DNA of 64,000 nt. Source: Anthropogastromicrobium sp052273485 (GTDB lineage Bacteria; Bacillota; Clostridia; Lachnospirales; Lachnospiraceae). The notes under the pieces were generated by a model. That model did not search any database. It saw only the letters and a list, made by a program, of their open reading frames with translations, and had not been told where the DNA came from. The stretch is from NCBI GenBank assembly GCA_052273485.1, contig DAVZID010000007.1:1-64000 (forward strand). Direction: 5' to 3'. This document shows positions 7,328 to 16,180 of the stretch, one piece after another; the stretch's first letter is position 1; the number at the start of each line of letters is the position of its first letter. A program made the position numbers and the translations under genes.

Positions 7328-8311
7328 TTAAATGGTGGCTGCGATAACAGCCTTGATCGTATGCATACGATTCTCTGCCTCATCAAATACGATGGACTGG
7401 CTGCTCTCAAATACCTCATCGGTTACTTCCATTTCGCTCAAACCAAACTTTTCGGAAATCTCTCTTCCGATGCCGGTATTCAGATCATGGAAAGCAGGGA
7501 GGCAATGCATGAATACGGCACCCTCTGCCGCATTGTCCATTGCTGCCTTATTTACCTGATACGGAAGCAGATCGTGGATACGCTCCTCCCATACGGCTGC
7601 CGGTTCACCCATGGATACCCATACGTCGGTGTAAATTACATCTGCACCTGTGGTTCCTGCCTTGACATCGTCAGTCAATGTAACGGAACCGCCGCTCTCC
7701 TTTGCAAATGCACGGCACTGCTCAACTAACTTTTCATCTGGGAAATATTTCTTGTTGGTGCAGGCAGTAAAATGAAGTCCCATCTTGCTGCAGGCTACCA
7801 TTAAGGAATTGCCCATGTTGTATCTTGCATCACCCATGTAAGTAAAATGAATGCCCTTTAAATGGCCGAAATGCTCACGAATGGTCAAAAGATCGGCAAG
7901 CATCTGGGTCGGATGAAATTCATTTGTCAGGCCATTCCAAACCGGCACAGAAGAATACTTTGCCAACTCCTCTACGATATCCTGTCCGTAACCACGGTAC
8001 TCAATACCGTCATACATGCGGCTTAATACTCTTGCGGTATCAGCAATGCTCTCCTTCTTTCCAATCTGAGAGCCTGACGGATCCAGATAGGTGACACCAA
8101 TACCAAGATCATACGCAGCAACCTCAAAGGAGCAGCGCGTTCTTGTGCTGGTCTTCTCAAAAATCAGCGCAATGTTCTTTCCATGAAAGGTATCCATTGG
8201 AATGCCCTTTTTCTTCTTATCCTTTAAATCCGCCGCCAGATCAAGCAGATAGGTGATCTCCTCTGGTGTATAGTCAAGCAGCTTTAAAAAATCTTTTCCT
8301 TTTAAATTCAT
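7328..8311 (-). CDS. argF: Ornithine carbamoyltransferase
   Basis: Converts ornithine and carbamoyl phosphate to citrulline in arginine synthesis (or the reverse in the deiminase pathway). The carbamoyl-phosphate motif STRTRCSFEVAA, the ornithine-loop HPTQMLADLLTI and HCLPAFHD with the active Cys are all present. I choose the start MNLKGKDFLKLLDYTP at 8311 because AGGG stands five to six bases upstream; in-frame ATG and GTG codons just upstream lack a site. 327 residues is normal. It is the first gene after a strong promoter and a structured leader, and probably heads the series through birA to lysS. No other arg gene is in the window. Confidence 0.95.
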   Translation of the reverse strand: MNLKGKDFLKLLDYTPEEITYLLDLAADLKDKKKKGIPMDTFHGKNIALIFEKTSTRTRCSFEVAAYDLGIGVTYLDPSGSQIGKKESIADTARVLSRMYDGIEYRGYGQDIVEELAKYSSVPVWNGLTNEFHPTQMLADLLTIREHFGHLKGIHFTYMGDARYNMGNSLMVACSKMGLHFTACTNKKYFPDEKLVEQCRAFAKESGGSVTLTDDVKAGTTGADVIYTDVWVSMGEPAAVWEERIHDLLPYQVNKAAMDNAAEGAVFMHCLPAFHDLNTGIGREISEKFGLSEMEVTDEVFESSQSIVFDEAENRMHTIKAVIAATI

Positions 8312-8392
8312 CACAACCCTCATTTCTGCTGCCACGGCAGCGCTGCCTTTTTTTGCTCAAAGGCAGAAATTTCCAGAACCGTTAACTCTGGT
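8312..8392 (-). promoter_or_regulatory. argF leader with mutually exclusive hairpins
   Basis: The roughly 80-base 5' leader can form CCAGA/TCTGG (8373-8391), then CTGCCTTT/AAAGGCAG (8343-8366), the palindrome GGCAGCGCTGCC (8336-8347) and GCTGCC-AC-GGCAGC (8328-8341). The last three overlap, so each choice excludes its neighbour. The final stem ends a few bases before the AGGG ribosome-binding site. This suggests a switchable leader, but no known riboswitch class was recognised. Confidence 0.5.
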
Positions 8393-8398
8393 ATCAAC

Positions 8399-8427
8399 AG
8401 TATAAATTTTCAAAACATAATTGTCAA
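8399..8427 (-). promoter_or_regulatory. Sigma-A promoter of argF
   Basis: On the minus strand TTGACA (plus 8422-8427) and TATACT (plus 8399-8404) are 17 bases apart, nearly a consensus promoter. The same spot read on the plus strand gives TTGTCA, so a weak divergent promoter for the flippase gene at 8470 could share it. Confidence 0.8.
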
Positions 8428-8469
8428 GAAAAAAGGATAGATTGTATCAACGCGAACATTGGAGATTTT

Positions 8470-9876
8470 ATGAGACAAACTGACTTTTTCCGAAGATACC
8501 ATAATGGTCATTCCAGCTCTTTTGTGGCAGGTACACTCTCCCTTACAGCCTCTGGCCTTTTGTGCCGTATGCTTGGCTTTGCCATCCGCATTTTTCTTTC
8601 CCGCACCGTAGGCGAGGAAGGAATGGGCCTTTTGCAGCTGTCGCTTGTCGTGTTTGGCATCGGTGTCTCGCTGTGTGCGATGGGCATCCAAAGCGCCCTC
8701 TCAAAACTTGCCGCTGACTACGCACAAAAAACCCCTGGTCAGGAGACGTTTCTTCTTCGCAGCGCGCTGATGCTCGCACTCTTCCTAGCCGTGCTTACTG
8801 GCAGTCTGTTCTTTTTCGGTGCTGATGTGATCGCTGAACGTTTCCTGCAAGAAATGCGCTGCGCGCCGCTCATTCGCATGTTTTCCTTTGCCCTTCCGTT
8901 TTGCTGTATTCATTCCTGCTATAACGGCTTTTTCTACGCAAACAGCCAGACACGGGAGCCTGCGCTGTCGCAATTAGCAGAACAGCTGACACGTGCTGGC
9001 ACACTGCTTGTTATCTGGCTCATAAAAATGAGTCAAACGTCTACGATTGAATTGACTGACATCGTATTTGCCACCATTTTAAGCGAGGCTTCTGCTGCCT
9101 TTTTTGTCTGGTGCAGCCGTCTTCAGACAAAAAAGCGAACGATAAAACGCACAGTCTCCTATCCCACGCTCATCCGTGAGCTTACCCTGACCGCCTCCCC
9201 GATCTGCGCAAATCGTCTAAGTCAAACCTTTGTAACAGCAATTGAAAGCATGATGATCCCAGTCTGTCTGCGTCGCTTTGGCCTGTCCGATTCAGAAGCA
9301 CTTTCTCTTTTTGGTGTTCTGACGGCGATGGCAATGCCCTTTATCCTATTTCCATCTATTTTAACAGGCTCCATGGCGGTGCTGTTATTGCCAAAGGTAG
9401 CCTCTGCTCACACCGCTCAAAATCGCGAGAAGCTTTTGTATTACAGCCGTTGCGCAATTCTTTTTTCTCTCGGACTTGGCTGTGGCTGTACCGCCTTTTT
9501 TTATCTTGCCGGTCCATTTCTTGGCAATCTGTTTTTTGACAGCGCCTCTGCCGGTCTGTACATACGAAAGCTTTCCCTTCTATGTCCATTTCTCTATCTT
9601 GGAATCACCTGTGGCAGCATTTTAAACGGACTTGGAAAATCTGGTGCTGTCCTTGTCCATACACTGCTGTCCTTTGCGCTTCGCATCGGCGGCGCTGTTC
9701 TTTTGATTCCAGTTGGCGGCATAGGAGGTTACCTGCTTGGTCTTTTAACCTCAGCGCTGTTACTCTGCACACTTCATTTATCGTCTATCCGAAGGGCATT
9801 TGCCACGATGGACACCAATGAGCACACAAATTCCAATGAATCTAGTCAAGCCTCTGACACTCATGCGTCAGTCTAG
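8470..9876 (+). CDS. SpoVB-like lipid/polysaccharide flippase (MOP/MATE superfamily)
   Basis: A polytopic membrane protein of 468 residues with about 12-14 hydrophobic segments. The opening SFVAGTLSLTASGLLCRMLGF followed by GEEGMGLLQL fits the SpoVB/Wzx/MurJ branch; in sporulating Firmicutes SpoVB homologues act in spore cortex or cell-wall precursor handling. Assignment within the branch (SpoVB versus general polysaccharide transporter) is uncertain. GGAG lies five bases before the ATG. The C-terminus is a polar Asn/Ser/His-rich tail. It overlaps the convergent DUF5662 gene by nine bases. Confidence 0.85.
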   Translation: MRQTDFFRRYHNGHSSSFVAGTLSLTASGLLCRMLGFAIRIFLSRTVGEEGMGLLQLSLVVFGIGVSLCAMGIQSALSKLAADYAQKTPGQETFLLRSALMLALFLAVLTGSLFFFGADVIAERFLQEMRCAPLIRMFSFALPFCCIHSCYNGFFYANSQTREPALSQLAEQLTRAGTLLVIWLIKMSQTSTIELTDIVFATILSEASAAFFVWCSRLQTKKRTIKRTVSYPTLIRELTLTASPICANRLSQTFVTAIESMMIPVCLRRFGLSDSEALSLFGVLTAMAMPFILFPSILTGSMAVLLLPKVASAHTAQNREKLLYYSRCAILFSLGLGCGCTAFFYLAGPFLGNLFFDSASAGLYIRKLSLLCPFLYLGITCGSILNGLGKSGAVLVHTLLSFALRIGGAVLLIPVGGIGGYLLGLLTSALLLCTLHLSSIRRAFATMDTNEHTNSNESSQASDTHASV

Positions 9877-10452
9877 CACTAGCTTTCCATTTACCACATG
9901 ATAGTCACGGTAGCGATGACGCAGCAGCTTTTTTCTCATGTACGAAAACGTGTACGCTTCTCCCTTTACCGCGGTCATCTTTAGCAGATACTCCAGAAGA
10001 AAACGCGTCTCATCGTTCATTACATAATTTTCCTTTGCACGCGCATAATACTCCCACGCGCTGCGGCAGGTATACTTCTCTTTCTGGTAATTACGGCTTG
10101 CACTGATACGATCAATCACCATCTCTGCGACAAAGCGCTTTGGCATCTTTGCCCCAATAAAGCCGTCCGCCGGATTCACAGCATAATCGATCCAGTACTC
10201 AAAATGATGGCGGTTGCGCCCCTTGTGGTGCAGCCAGCCCTGCGAATAGCCCTTCTCCTCTTTCTCTCGATTGATCGGGCTTCGCTTTCCTCTCTCATAA
10301 TATTTTACACCTGCTAAAAACTCAACCGGTGCATATTTGGACAGGTCATGCATCAGTCCTTGATACACTAGACCGACCCGAATACAGTCTCTTGTGACCA
10401 ACCATTTGTGATGATTGATCGTGTGAAGATGTCCCAAAAATTGTTTTATCAT
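9868..10452 (-). CDS. DUF5662 family protein
   Basis: A 194-residue soluble protein. Conserved-looking His/Asp residues, LMHDLSKYAPVEFL (about residue 33) and WLHHKGRNRHHFEYW (about residue 75), resemble a metal-binding HD-like site and match the family I know as DUF5662; some annotations call such proteins catalase-like, without proof. The biochemical role is unknown. It converges with the flippase gene and is divergent from the cellobiose phosphorylase gene, so it seems to be a single-gene unit. Confidence 0.75.
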   Translation of the reverse strand: MIKQFLGHLHTINHHKWLVTRDCIRVGLVYQGLMHDLSKYAPVEFLAGVKYYERGKRSPINREKEEKGYSQGWLHHKGRNRHHFEYWIDYAVNPADGFIGAKMPKRFVAEMVIDRISASRNYQKEKYTCRSAWEYYARAKENYVMNDETRFLLEYLLKMTAVKGEAYTFSYMRKKLLRHRYRDYHVVNGKLVLD

Positions 10453-10579
10453 GTTCTGCTCCTTCCAACAATAGTTACAATGTGTTCACAAAGTCATCCA
10501 GTTTCTTTCGTAAATCTTTCCAACAAATGCAAAAATCAGGTCATTTTCTTTGGTTTGCCAATTTTTTTGCAAAAAAATT

Positions 10580-10630
10580 ACGAAAACGTTTTCGTTTTCT
10601 CTTGATTTTTTATTTTTTTTCTACTATACT
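10580..10630 (+). promoter_or_regulatory. Promoter and LacI-type operator of the cellobiose phosphorylase gene
   Basis: A 16-bp perfect palindrome, ACGAAAACGTTTTCGT (10580-10595), ends six bases before the -35 TTGATT (10602-10607); the -10 TATACT is at 10625-10630 with a 17-base spacer. The central CG and A/T-rich arms are typical of LacI/GalR-family operators, including CcpA cre sites. Its position upstream of the -35 fits either activation or repression. No LacI-family gene lies in the window. Confidence 0.75.
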
Positions 10631-10689
10631 GAATGCAACAGGGTTTTACCGCTCGAATTTTTGGATAACCCGAAGAAAAGGAGGTTGCT

Positions 10690-13125
10690 ATGAAATACGG
10701 TTATTTCGATGACAGCTCCAGAGAGTATGTCATTACCACCCCAAAAACTCCTCTACCGTGGATCAACTATCTTGGCTGCGAGGATTTCTTTTCCATTAAG
10801 TCCAACACCAGTGGAGGTTACTGCTTCTACAAAGATGCAAAGCTTCTGCGTCTTACACGTTATCGCTATAATAATGTTCCGTTTGATGATGGCGGTCATT
10901 ATTTCTACATAAAGGATGGCGATACGGTTTGGAATCCAGGCTGGCAGCCAGTACAGACTGAGCTTGACAGCTACGAGTGCCGCCATGGTATGGGCTACAG
11001 CATTTTTACAGGCATGAAAAACGGCCTGAAAGCACAGGTTACTTCGTTCGTTCCGATGGGTTACACCTGTGAGGTCAACAAATTAACTTTAACCAATGAG
11101 TCCGATACTGTCAAGAATTTTTCTGTATTTTCTTACGTAGAGTTCTGTCTATGGAACGCAATGGATGATATGACAAACTTCCAGAGAAACTTCAGTACCG
11201 GTGAGGTTGAGGTCATGGGTTCTGTTATCATTCATAAGACTGAGTATCGTGAGCGCCGCAGACACTATGCAATCTTTGGTGTAAACGCTCCGGTAGACGG
11301 CTTTGATACCGACCGTGACAGTTTCCTTGGTGCATACCGCGGCTATCACAATCCTCAGGTTGTTGAGGAAGGAAAGTCCAGAAATTCCATGGCAAGCGGC
11401 TGGGCTCCAATCGGAAGCCATCAGATCAATGTTTCCTTACAGCCAGGCGAGACAAAGACTTATATCTATGTACTTGGCTACTGTGAGAATCCAGCAGATC
11501 AAAAGTGGGAGTCTCAAGGTGTCGTAAACAAGGCTCCGGCAAAGGCTCTTATGAATGCATTTGCAACCGAGGCACAGGCAGACGCTGCACTCGATCACTT
11601 AAAGGAATACTGGAGCAGCCTGCTTGGCAAGTTCCATGTTGAGTCCGATTACACCGAAATGAACCGTATGGTTAACGTATGGAATCAGTATCAGTGTATG
11701 GTTACCTTCAACATGTCCCGTTCTGCTTCTTATTTTGAGTCTGGTATTGGCCGTGGAATGGGCTTCCGCGATTCCTGCCAGGATCTGTTTGGTTTCGTTC
11801 ATTTGATTCCTGAAAAAGCAAGACAGCGTATTATTGATATCGCATCCACTCAGATGGAGGACGGAAGTGCCTATCATCAGTACCAGCCATTGACAAAGCG
11901 TGGTAATTCCGATATCGGAAGCGGCTTTAACGATGACCCGCTGTGGCTGATCGCTGCAGTAGCGGCTTATATCAAGGAGACTGGCGATTACTCCATCCTT
12001 GAAGAGTCCGTTCCATTTGATAACAAGGAAGAGACCGCCGTTCCGTTAATGGAGCATCTGCGTCGTTCCTTCAACTTTACCGTTACCCACCGCGGACCAC
12101 ACAAGCTGCCGTTAATCGGACGTGCTGACTGGAACGACTGTCTGAACTTAAACTGCTTCTCTTCCGAGCCAGGTGAATCCTTCCAGACAAGTGGACCTTC
12201 TGAGGGACCAGTTGCAGAGTCTGTCTTCATCGCAGGTATGTTTGTAAAATATGGAAAAGAATATGCAGAGCTTTGCCGCAGACAGGGACTGGACAAGGAA
12301 GCTGCTGATGCGGACGCACAGGTAGCCGATATGTATCAGACCATCCTGACTGCAGGCTGGGACGGCGAGTGGTTTGTCCGTGCTTATGACGCTTACGAGA
12401 ACAAGGTTGGTTCCCACGAGTGCGAGGACGGTCAGATCTTCATCGAGCCGCAGGGATTCTGTGTACTGGCCGGTGTCGGCATAAAGGAAGGCCACGCAGA
12501 GAAGGCACTTGCCAGCGTAGAAAAGATTCTTGATACCAAGTACGGTATTGTTTTACTGCAACCAGCTTATAAGGATTATCACCTTGAGCTTGGTGAAGTT
12601 TCCTCCTATCCGCCGGGATATAAGGAAAATGCCGGTATCTTCTGCCACAACAATCCATGGATTTCCATCGCTGAGACCTGTGTTGGTCACGGAAACCGTG
12701 CATTTGAAGTTTACCGTAAGATCTGCCCGGCATACATCGAAGGCATCAGTGAAATTCATCGCACCGAGCCATATGTATATTCCCAGATGATCGCTGGTAA
12801 GGATGCAAAGAACTTCGGTGAGGCAAAGAACAGCTGGCTGACCGGAACTGCTGCATGGACCTTCTTAAATGTGTCTCAGGCAATCCTTGGTATCCAACCA
12901 GATTATGACGGTCTCGTTGTCGATCCGTGTATCCCATCTGAGCTTTCCGGATTTACCATCACCAGAAAGTTCCGCGATGTCACCTACACCATCGAAGTAA
13001 AGAATCCAAACAAGAGCCAGAAGGGTATCTCCAAGCTGATCGTTGACGGTGTCACCGTTGATGGCAACCAGATCCCATACGATGCTTCCAAGAAGCAGAT
13101 TCATGTGGTTGCTGTACTGGACTGA
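10690..13125 (+). CDS. Cellobiose phosphorylase (GH94)
   Basis: Splits imported cellobiose with phosphate into glucose 1-phosphate and glucose in the cytoplasm, saving ATP. Length 811 matches characterised clostridial cellobiose phosphorylases. The N-terminal beta-sandwich opens MKYGYFDDSSREYVITTP, and the alpha/alpha barrel carries RADWNDCLNL with the catalytic Asp in the ADWND motif (residues 480/483). RGMGFRDSCQDL and the phosphate-site region GHGNRAFEVYRKICP are also visible. There is no signal peptide. AAGGAGG lies just before the ATG. No transporter or regulator accompanies it, so cellobiose import must be encoded elsewhere. Cellobiose rather than cellodextrin or chitobiose specificity is inferred from overall resemblance. 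Confidence 0.9.
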   Translation: MKYGYFDDSSREYVITTPKTPLPWINYLGCEDFFSIKSNTSGGYCFYKDAKLLRLTRYRYNNVPFDDGGHYFYIKDGDTVWNPGWQPVQTELDSYECRHGMGYSIFTGMKNGLKAQVTSFVPMGYTCEVNKLTLTNESDTVKNFSVFSYVEFCLWNAMDDMTNFQRNFSTGEVEVMGSVIIHKTEYRERRRHYAIFGVNAPVDGFDTDRDSFLGAYRGYHNPQVVEEGKSRNSMASGWAPIGSHQINVSLQPGETKTYIYVLGYCENPADQKWESQGVVNKAPAKALMNAFATEAQADAALDHLKEYWSSLLGKFHVESDYTEMNRMVNVWNQYQCMVTFNMSRSASYFESGIGRGMGFRDSCQDLFGFVHLIPEKARQRIIDIASTQMEDGSAYHQYQPLTKRGNSDIGSGFNDDPLWLIAAVAAYIKETGDYSILEESVPFDNKEETAVPLMEHLRRSFNFTVTHRGPHKLPLIGRADWNDCLNLNCFSSEPGESFQTSGPSEGPVAESVFIAGMFVKYGKEYAELCRRQGLDKEAADADAQVADMYQTILTAGWDGEWFVRAYDAYENKVGSHECEDGQIFIEPQGFCVLAGVGIKEGHAEKALASVEKILDTKYGIVLLQPAYKDYHLELGEVSSYPPGYKENAGIFCHNNPWISIAETCVGHGNRAFEVYRKICPAYIEGISEIHRTEPYVYSQMIAGKDAKNFGEAKNSWLTGTAAWTFLNVSQAILGIQPDYDGLVVDPCIPSELSGFTITRKFRDVTYTIEVKNPNKSQKGISKLIVDGVTVDGNQIPYDASKKQIHVVAVLD

Positions 13126-13135
13126 TAAAAAATCA

Positions 13136-13184
13136 TTGGAAAGTGTAAAGCAGTAATACTATTTGCTTTTGGAACACTTTCCAA
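13136..13184 (+). terminator. Hairpin after the cellobiose phosphorylase gene
   Basis: TTGGAAAGTGT pairs with ACACTTTCCAA, with an inner AAAGCA/TGCTTT stem. It begins ten bases after the stop codon but has no T-run, so it may protect the mRNA 3' end rather than terminate. Confidence 0.5.
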
Positions 13185-13202
13185 ACCACCTTAATGCATA
13201 AC

Positions 13203-13252
13203 AAAAAGCCTCTTTGAATACATGTTAGTAAACATGTTCAAAGAGGCTTTTT
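13203..13252. terminator. Strong bidirectional intrinsic terminator
   Basis: AAAAAGCCTCTTTGAA and TTCAAAGAGGCTTTTT flank an inner ACATGTT-AGTA-AACATGT stem. The A-run and T-run allow termination in both directions. Its T-tract ends one base before the ATG of the next plus-strand gene. Confidence 0.9.
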
Positions 13253-13253
13253 C

Positions 13254-13604
13254 ATGCGTTCAAAACTTTTTCCTGTGGTTCGCACGCTTCTTCTTTCATT
13301 TCTGATTAGTATCCTAATTCTCTGCCTGATGGCACTTCTAATGTGGAAGCTTTCGCTGTCAGACGGGCAGATAAAGACAGGACTGTATCTGTCCTATCTT
13401 CTCTCCTGCCTGTTCGGTGGCTTCTGCTTTGGACGCATCTTTCCAAAAAGGCGCATCCTCTGGGGACTTTGCTTTGGAATCGGATATTTCCTGCTCCTCG
13501 CACTCATCTGTCTAATCGTCGCAAAGGGGACATTATCGTATCCTGCATTTCTCACCCTTGGCCTATGCTGCCTCGGAGGGTGCGCAGGGGCGTTCTTTAG
13601 TTAG
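13254..13604 (+). CDS. TIGR04086-type small membrane protein
   Basis: A 116-residue, strongly hydrophobic protein with four predicted membrane segments and the glycine-rich middle SCLFGGFCFGRIFPKR, like the TIGR04086 family of Firmicutes. Function is unknown. The start is odd: the ATG lies directly after the T-tract of a terminator and no ribosome-binding site precedes it. The N-terminal length nevertheless fits the family. It converges with the transglutaminase gene, overlapping by four bases. Confidence 0.65.
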   Translation: MRSKLFPVVRTLLLSFLISILILCLMALLMWKLSLSDGQIKTGLYLSYLLSCLFGGFCFGRIFPKRRILWGLCFGIGYFLLLALICLIVAKGTLSYPAFLTLGLCCLGGCAGAFFS

Positions 13605-16144
13605 CAGAAGCACCTTCCATAGCGATACCACAGCCTCTTGATGCGGCTCTGCCGTGCAGTCGCATCGGACGCCATATCACGGTACAGTTGCGCCGTCTCA
13701 TCGCGAAGCTCCGTTCCATACGCATGATCACTAAAGGTCAACTCCTGAAGCAGATCCTGTAGCCACATCAGCTTATCCTGCGTCATTGTCGGGAACGACT
13801 CTTGAAGATGAGTCGCATCCGTTGCGATACTGATCTTCTCAAGACCTTCCGCCTCACACAATGCATCCATTCTGGCAAGCGCATAGAGCAGTGCTTCTTT
13901 CGGCTCGCCCTTTAAATGCTGTTCCTGACGCTGCAAACGCATCTTTCTCTGGTAGAGGATGCCAAAGAGAACCAGTACAACAAAGAGAACGCAGCCAAGC
14001 ACGATTAAAATCACGCGAATTAAAAGCTGTAAGAAATGATTGTCCTTCGAGTTGTCCGAATTGTTCTGATTATTTTGATTATTCGGGTCACTTGGACTTT
14101 GCTGCTGATTCTGATCCGGCGATGTCGGCTGATTTTGATCGGATGGCTGATCGGAAGCTTGTGTCTCTTCAGATGTGCCGTCCGGTGTCGTTTCAAAAAT
14201 ACCTTCTACCGTTGCCTGCGGTGCTTCGGTTTCTGGTTCAGCCGGGTTTGTCGCATTCTCTAGCTGATCGGAGCTGATCGTCGAATCGGTCGTATTCGAA
14301 TCTGCTAAATCAGCCTCATCAATAAAGCCCGGTGTCACCTCAATCGGAATCCAGCCAACACCTTTTACGTAGATTTCTGCCCACGCATGTGCCGCCTCAT
14401 CCATGATCGCCTGTGCGCCATTTTCTGAGCTTAGGTCTCGTACCAGATAGCCCTCAACGTAGCGCGCCGGGATTCCATAAAGACGGAATAACAATACGGC
14501 TGCCGATGCAAAGTGGGTGCAGACGCCTTGCTTGTTTTCATAGAGAAAATACTCGACATAATCATTTCCACGCGGTGTAGAACCTGGTGTCTTTGTGTAG
14601 GTGGCATGTTCCTCAAGTGTCGAACGCACAAAGGATACACAATCAGCAATGGATGTGAACTTCTTCCCTGCATATTCCTCATAGAATGAATCAAGACCTT
14701 TTGTCGGAAGCGTCAGATAAACCGAATCCGCAAAGGCGCGGTAAGACGCATCCGATGTCACTGCAGAACCTGCCGTCTCGAGCTTTTGAATATTGGAGAG
14801 GCGCTGTGTATTCATGTAGTACATCGAAAAGATCTCTCGGTCCGTATCCTGTTTTGGATACGCATCAAATGGCTCACCTGCCGTAACGTTCACCAGATCC
14901 GTTCCATACGGAATATATGAGAAGGCACTGTTTGCATCTACATCCGAAATAACGAGATCTCTTCTGGCAACCGATGCATCCCCATTATTATAAAGGTTTT
15001 CTAACACCTGATAATACTGGCTGCTTAAGCTGATGAGATCCATTCCAGTCGCAAGGCCTTCCTCGTTTTGCTTATCGCTAAGCTCCTTCCAGCCACTTCC
15101 TGTATAATTGCTTCCTACATAGCCGCGAATATAGAGCGGTGCATTCAAATCACTCGAGATATCCAGATACAGATGGGTCTCATCGTAATCACGAATTTCC
15201 TTGACATTGCTAAGTCTTCCACCATGAACACCGCTGCTGCGGATGATGTCGACTGGAAGCCAGTCCCACTCCCCTCTGGTTATCTTCTTCCAGAGGGTTT
15301 CCATACTCTTTAACAGATCGCCATTTCGAATGTCCTCGCGAATCTGACTCTGTGCCTCATAGCCATCCGTAAAAGCCGGCCCAATTACAAATCGGCTAAA
15401 TGGAAGTAAAAGCAAAAATAAAGCTGCAATCACTGCCGATGTCTGCCAGCGAAGCATACCAAATGCACTGCTGCTCATCTTAACCGTGACCGTACGCACA
15501 CTAAAACTCTCACGATAACGGCTGTACTGCAGTGAAAACATGCCCACTAACACAAACAGCATCATCAAAAAAGCTGGCATTGCTGGCAGTTTTCCGACCG
15601 CAAGTGCAAATACAAAGATTATGGCAAAAATCAACGCCGTCACGCGCCCATCGAGTGAGCGGATCGTTCCAAGCGATAATAACGCTGCAAGCAAAAATGA
15701 TACAAATAAAAGCGTAAGCAAAAGTGCACTGCCCGATACTGGCCCAATTGCAGCAAGTGAAACTTTCGCACTGTAATACTCATTAATATAGCCTGCGTAG
15801 ATGTTATAAAAGCCAAGAAGGCCATTAAAAATGCTACTGTGAAAAATCACACCAAGTAAGATAAAAATACCCAACACAACGGGCCAGGTAATTGCCCTGC
15901 TAATCGGAAGCTCCCATGCCGCTGTTATCAAAAGGCAGATCAAAACAGTCCCTACCACAAGCAGCACATAATTTAGCTCGAGGTCATACGTAAGTGCAAG
16001 TCCGAGCACCACACCAAGCATTCCTATCAAAAAATACAGAAAGCGCAGCAATAAAAACAGCCGCTCATGAAACTTGCCGTGAGTCCGGATTCGGTCTGCC
16101 TGAACAACCTGCTCGACCAGAATGCCCTTCTCTTCGTTTTCCAT
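13601..16144 (-). CDS. Membrane transglutaminase-like protein
   Basis: An 847-residue membrane protein. Several N-terminal helices (to about residue 260) precede an extracytoplasmic transglutaminase/cysteine-protease core with GVCTHFASAAVLLFRLYG (Cys542) and AAHAWAEIYVKGVGWIPIEV (His586). An Asn/Gln/Ser/Pro-rich linker (about 630-690) leads to a further membrane helix (LIRVILIVLGCVLFVVLVLF) and a cytoplasmic helical tail of the DUF4129 kind. Together with the upstream DUF58 and MoxR genes this is the widespread MoxR-DUF58-transglutaminase cluster, whose substrates are not established. The start is 36 bases after the DUF58 stop. Confidence 0.88.
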   Translation of the reverse strand: MENEEKGILVEQVVQADRIRTHGKFHERLFLLLRFLYFLIGMLGVVLGLALTYDLELNYVLLVVGTVLICLLITAAWELPISRAITWPVVLGIFILLGVIFHSSIFNGLLGFYNIYAGYINEYYSAKVSLAAIGPVSGSALLLTLLFVSFLLAALLSLGTIRSLDGRVTALIFAIIFVFALAVGKLPAMPAFLMMLFVLVGMFSLQYSRYRESFSVRTVTVKMSSSAFGMLRWQTSAVIAALFLLLLPFSRFVIGPAFTDGYEAQSQIREDIRNGDLLKSMETLWKKITRGEWDWLPVDIIRSSGVHGGRLSNVKEIRDYDETHLYLDISSDLNAPLYIRGYVGSNYTGSGWKELSDKQNEEGLATGMDLISLSSQYYQVLENLYNNGDASVARRDLVISDVDANSAFSYIPYGTDLVNVTAGEPFDAYPKQDTDREIFSMYYMNTQRLSNIQKLETAGSAVTSDASYRAFADSVYLTLPTKGLDSFYEEYAGKKFTSIADCVSFVRSTLEEHATYTKTPGSTPRGNDYVEYFLYENKQGVCTHFASAAVLLFRLYGIPARYVEGYLVRDLSSENGAQAIMDEAAHAWAEIYVKGVGWIPIEVTPGFIDEADLADSNTTDSTISSDQLENATNPAEPETEAPQATVEGIFETTPDGTSEETQASDQPSDQNQPTSPDQNQQQSPSDPNNQNNQNNSDNSKDNHFLQLLIRVILIVLGCVLFVVLVLFGILYQRKMRLQRQEQHLKGEPKEALLYALARMDALCEAEGLEKISIATDATHLQESFPTMTQDKLMWLQDLLQELTFSDHAYGTELRDETAQLYRDMASDATARQSRIKRLWYRYGRCFC

Positions 16145-16180
16145 GAAGTTCCTCCTTCATTCTTCACTTAAAGTAATTCA

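Noticed and set aside
14036..14277. Plus-strand frames over the transglutaminase linker
   Set aside because: They arise from the low-complexity Asn/Gln/Ser/Pro codons of the minus-strand gene.
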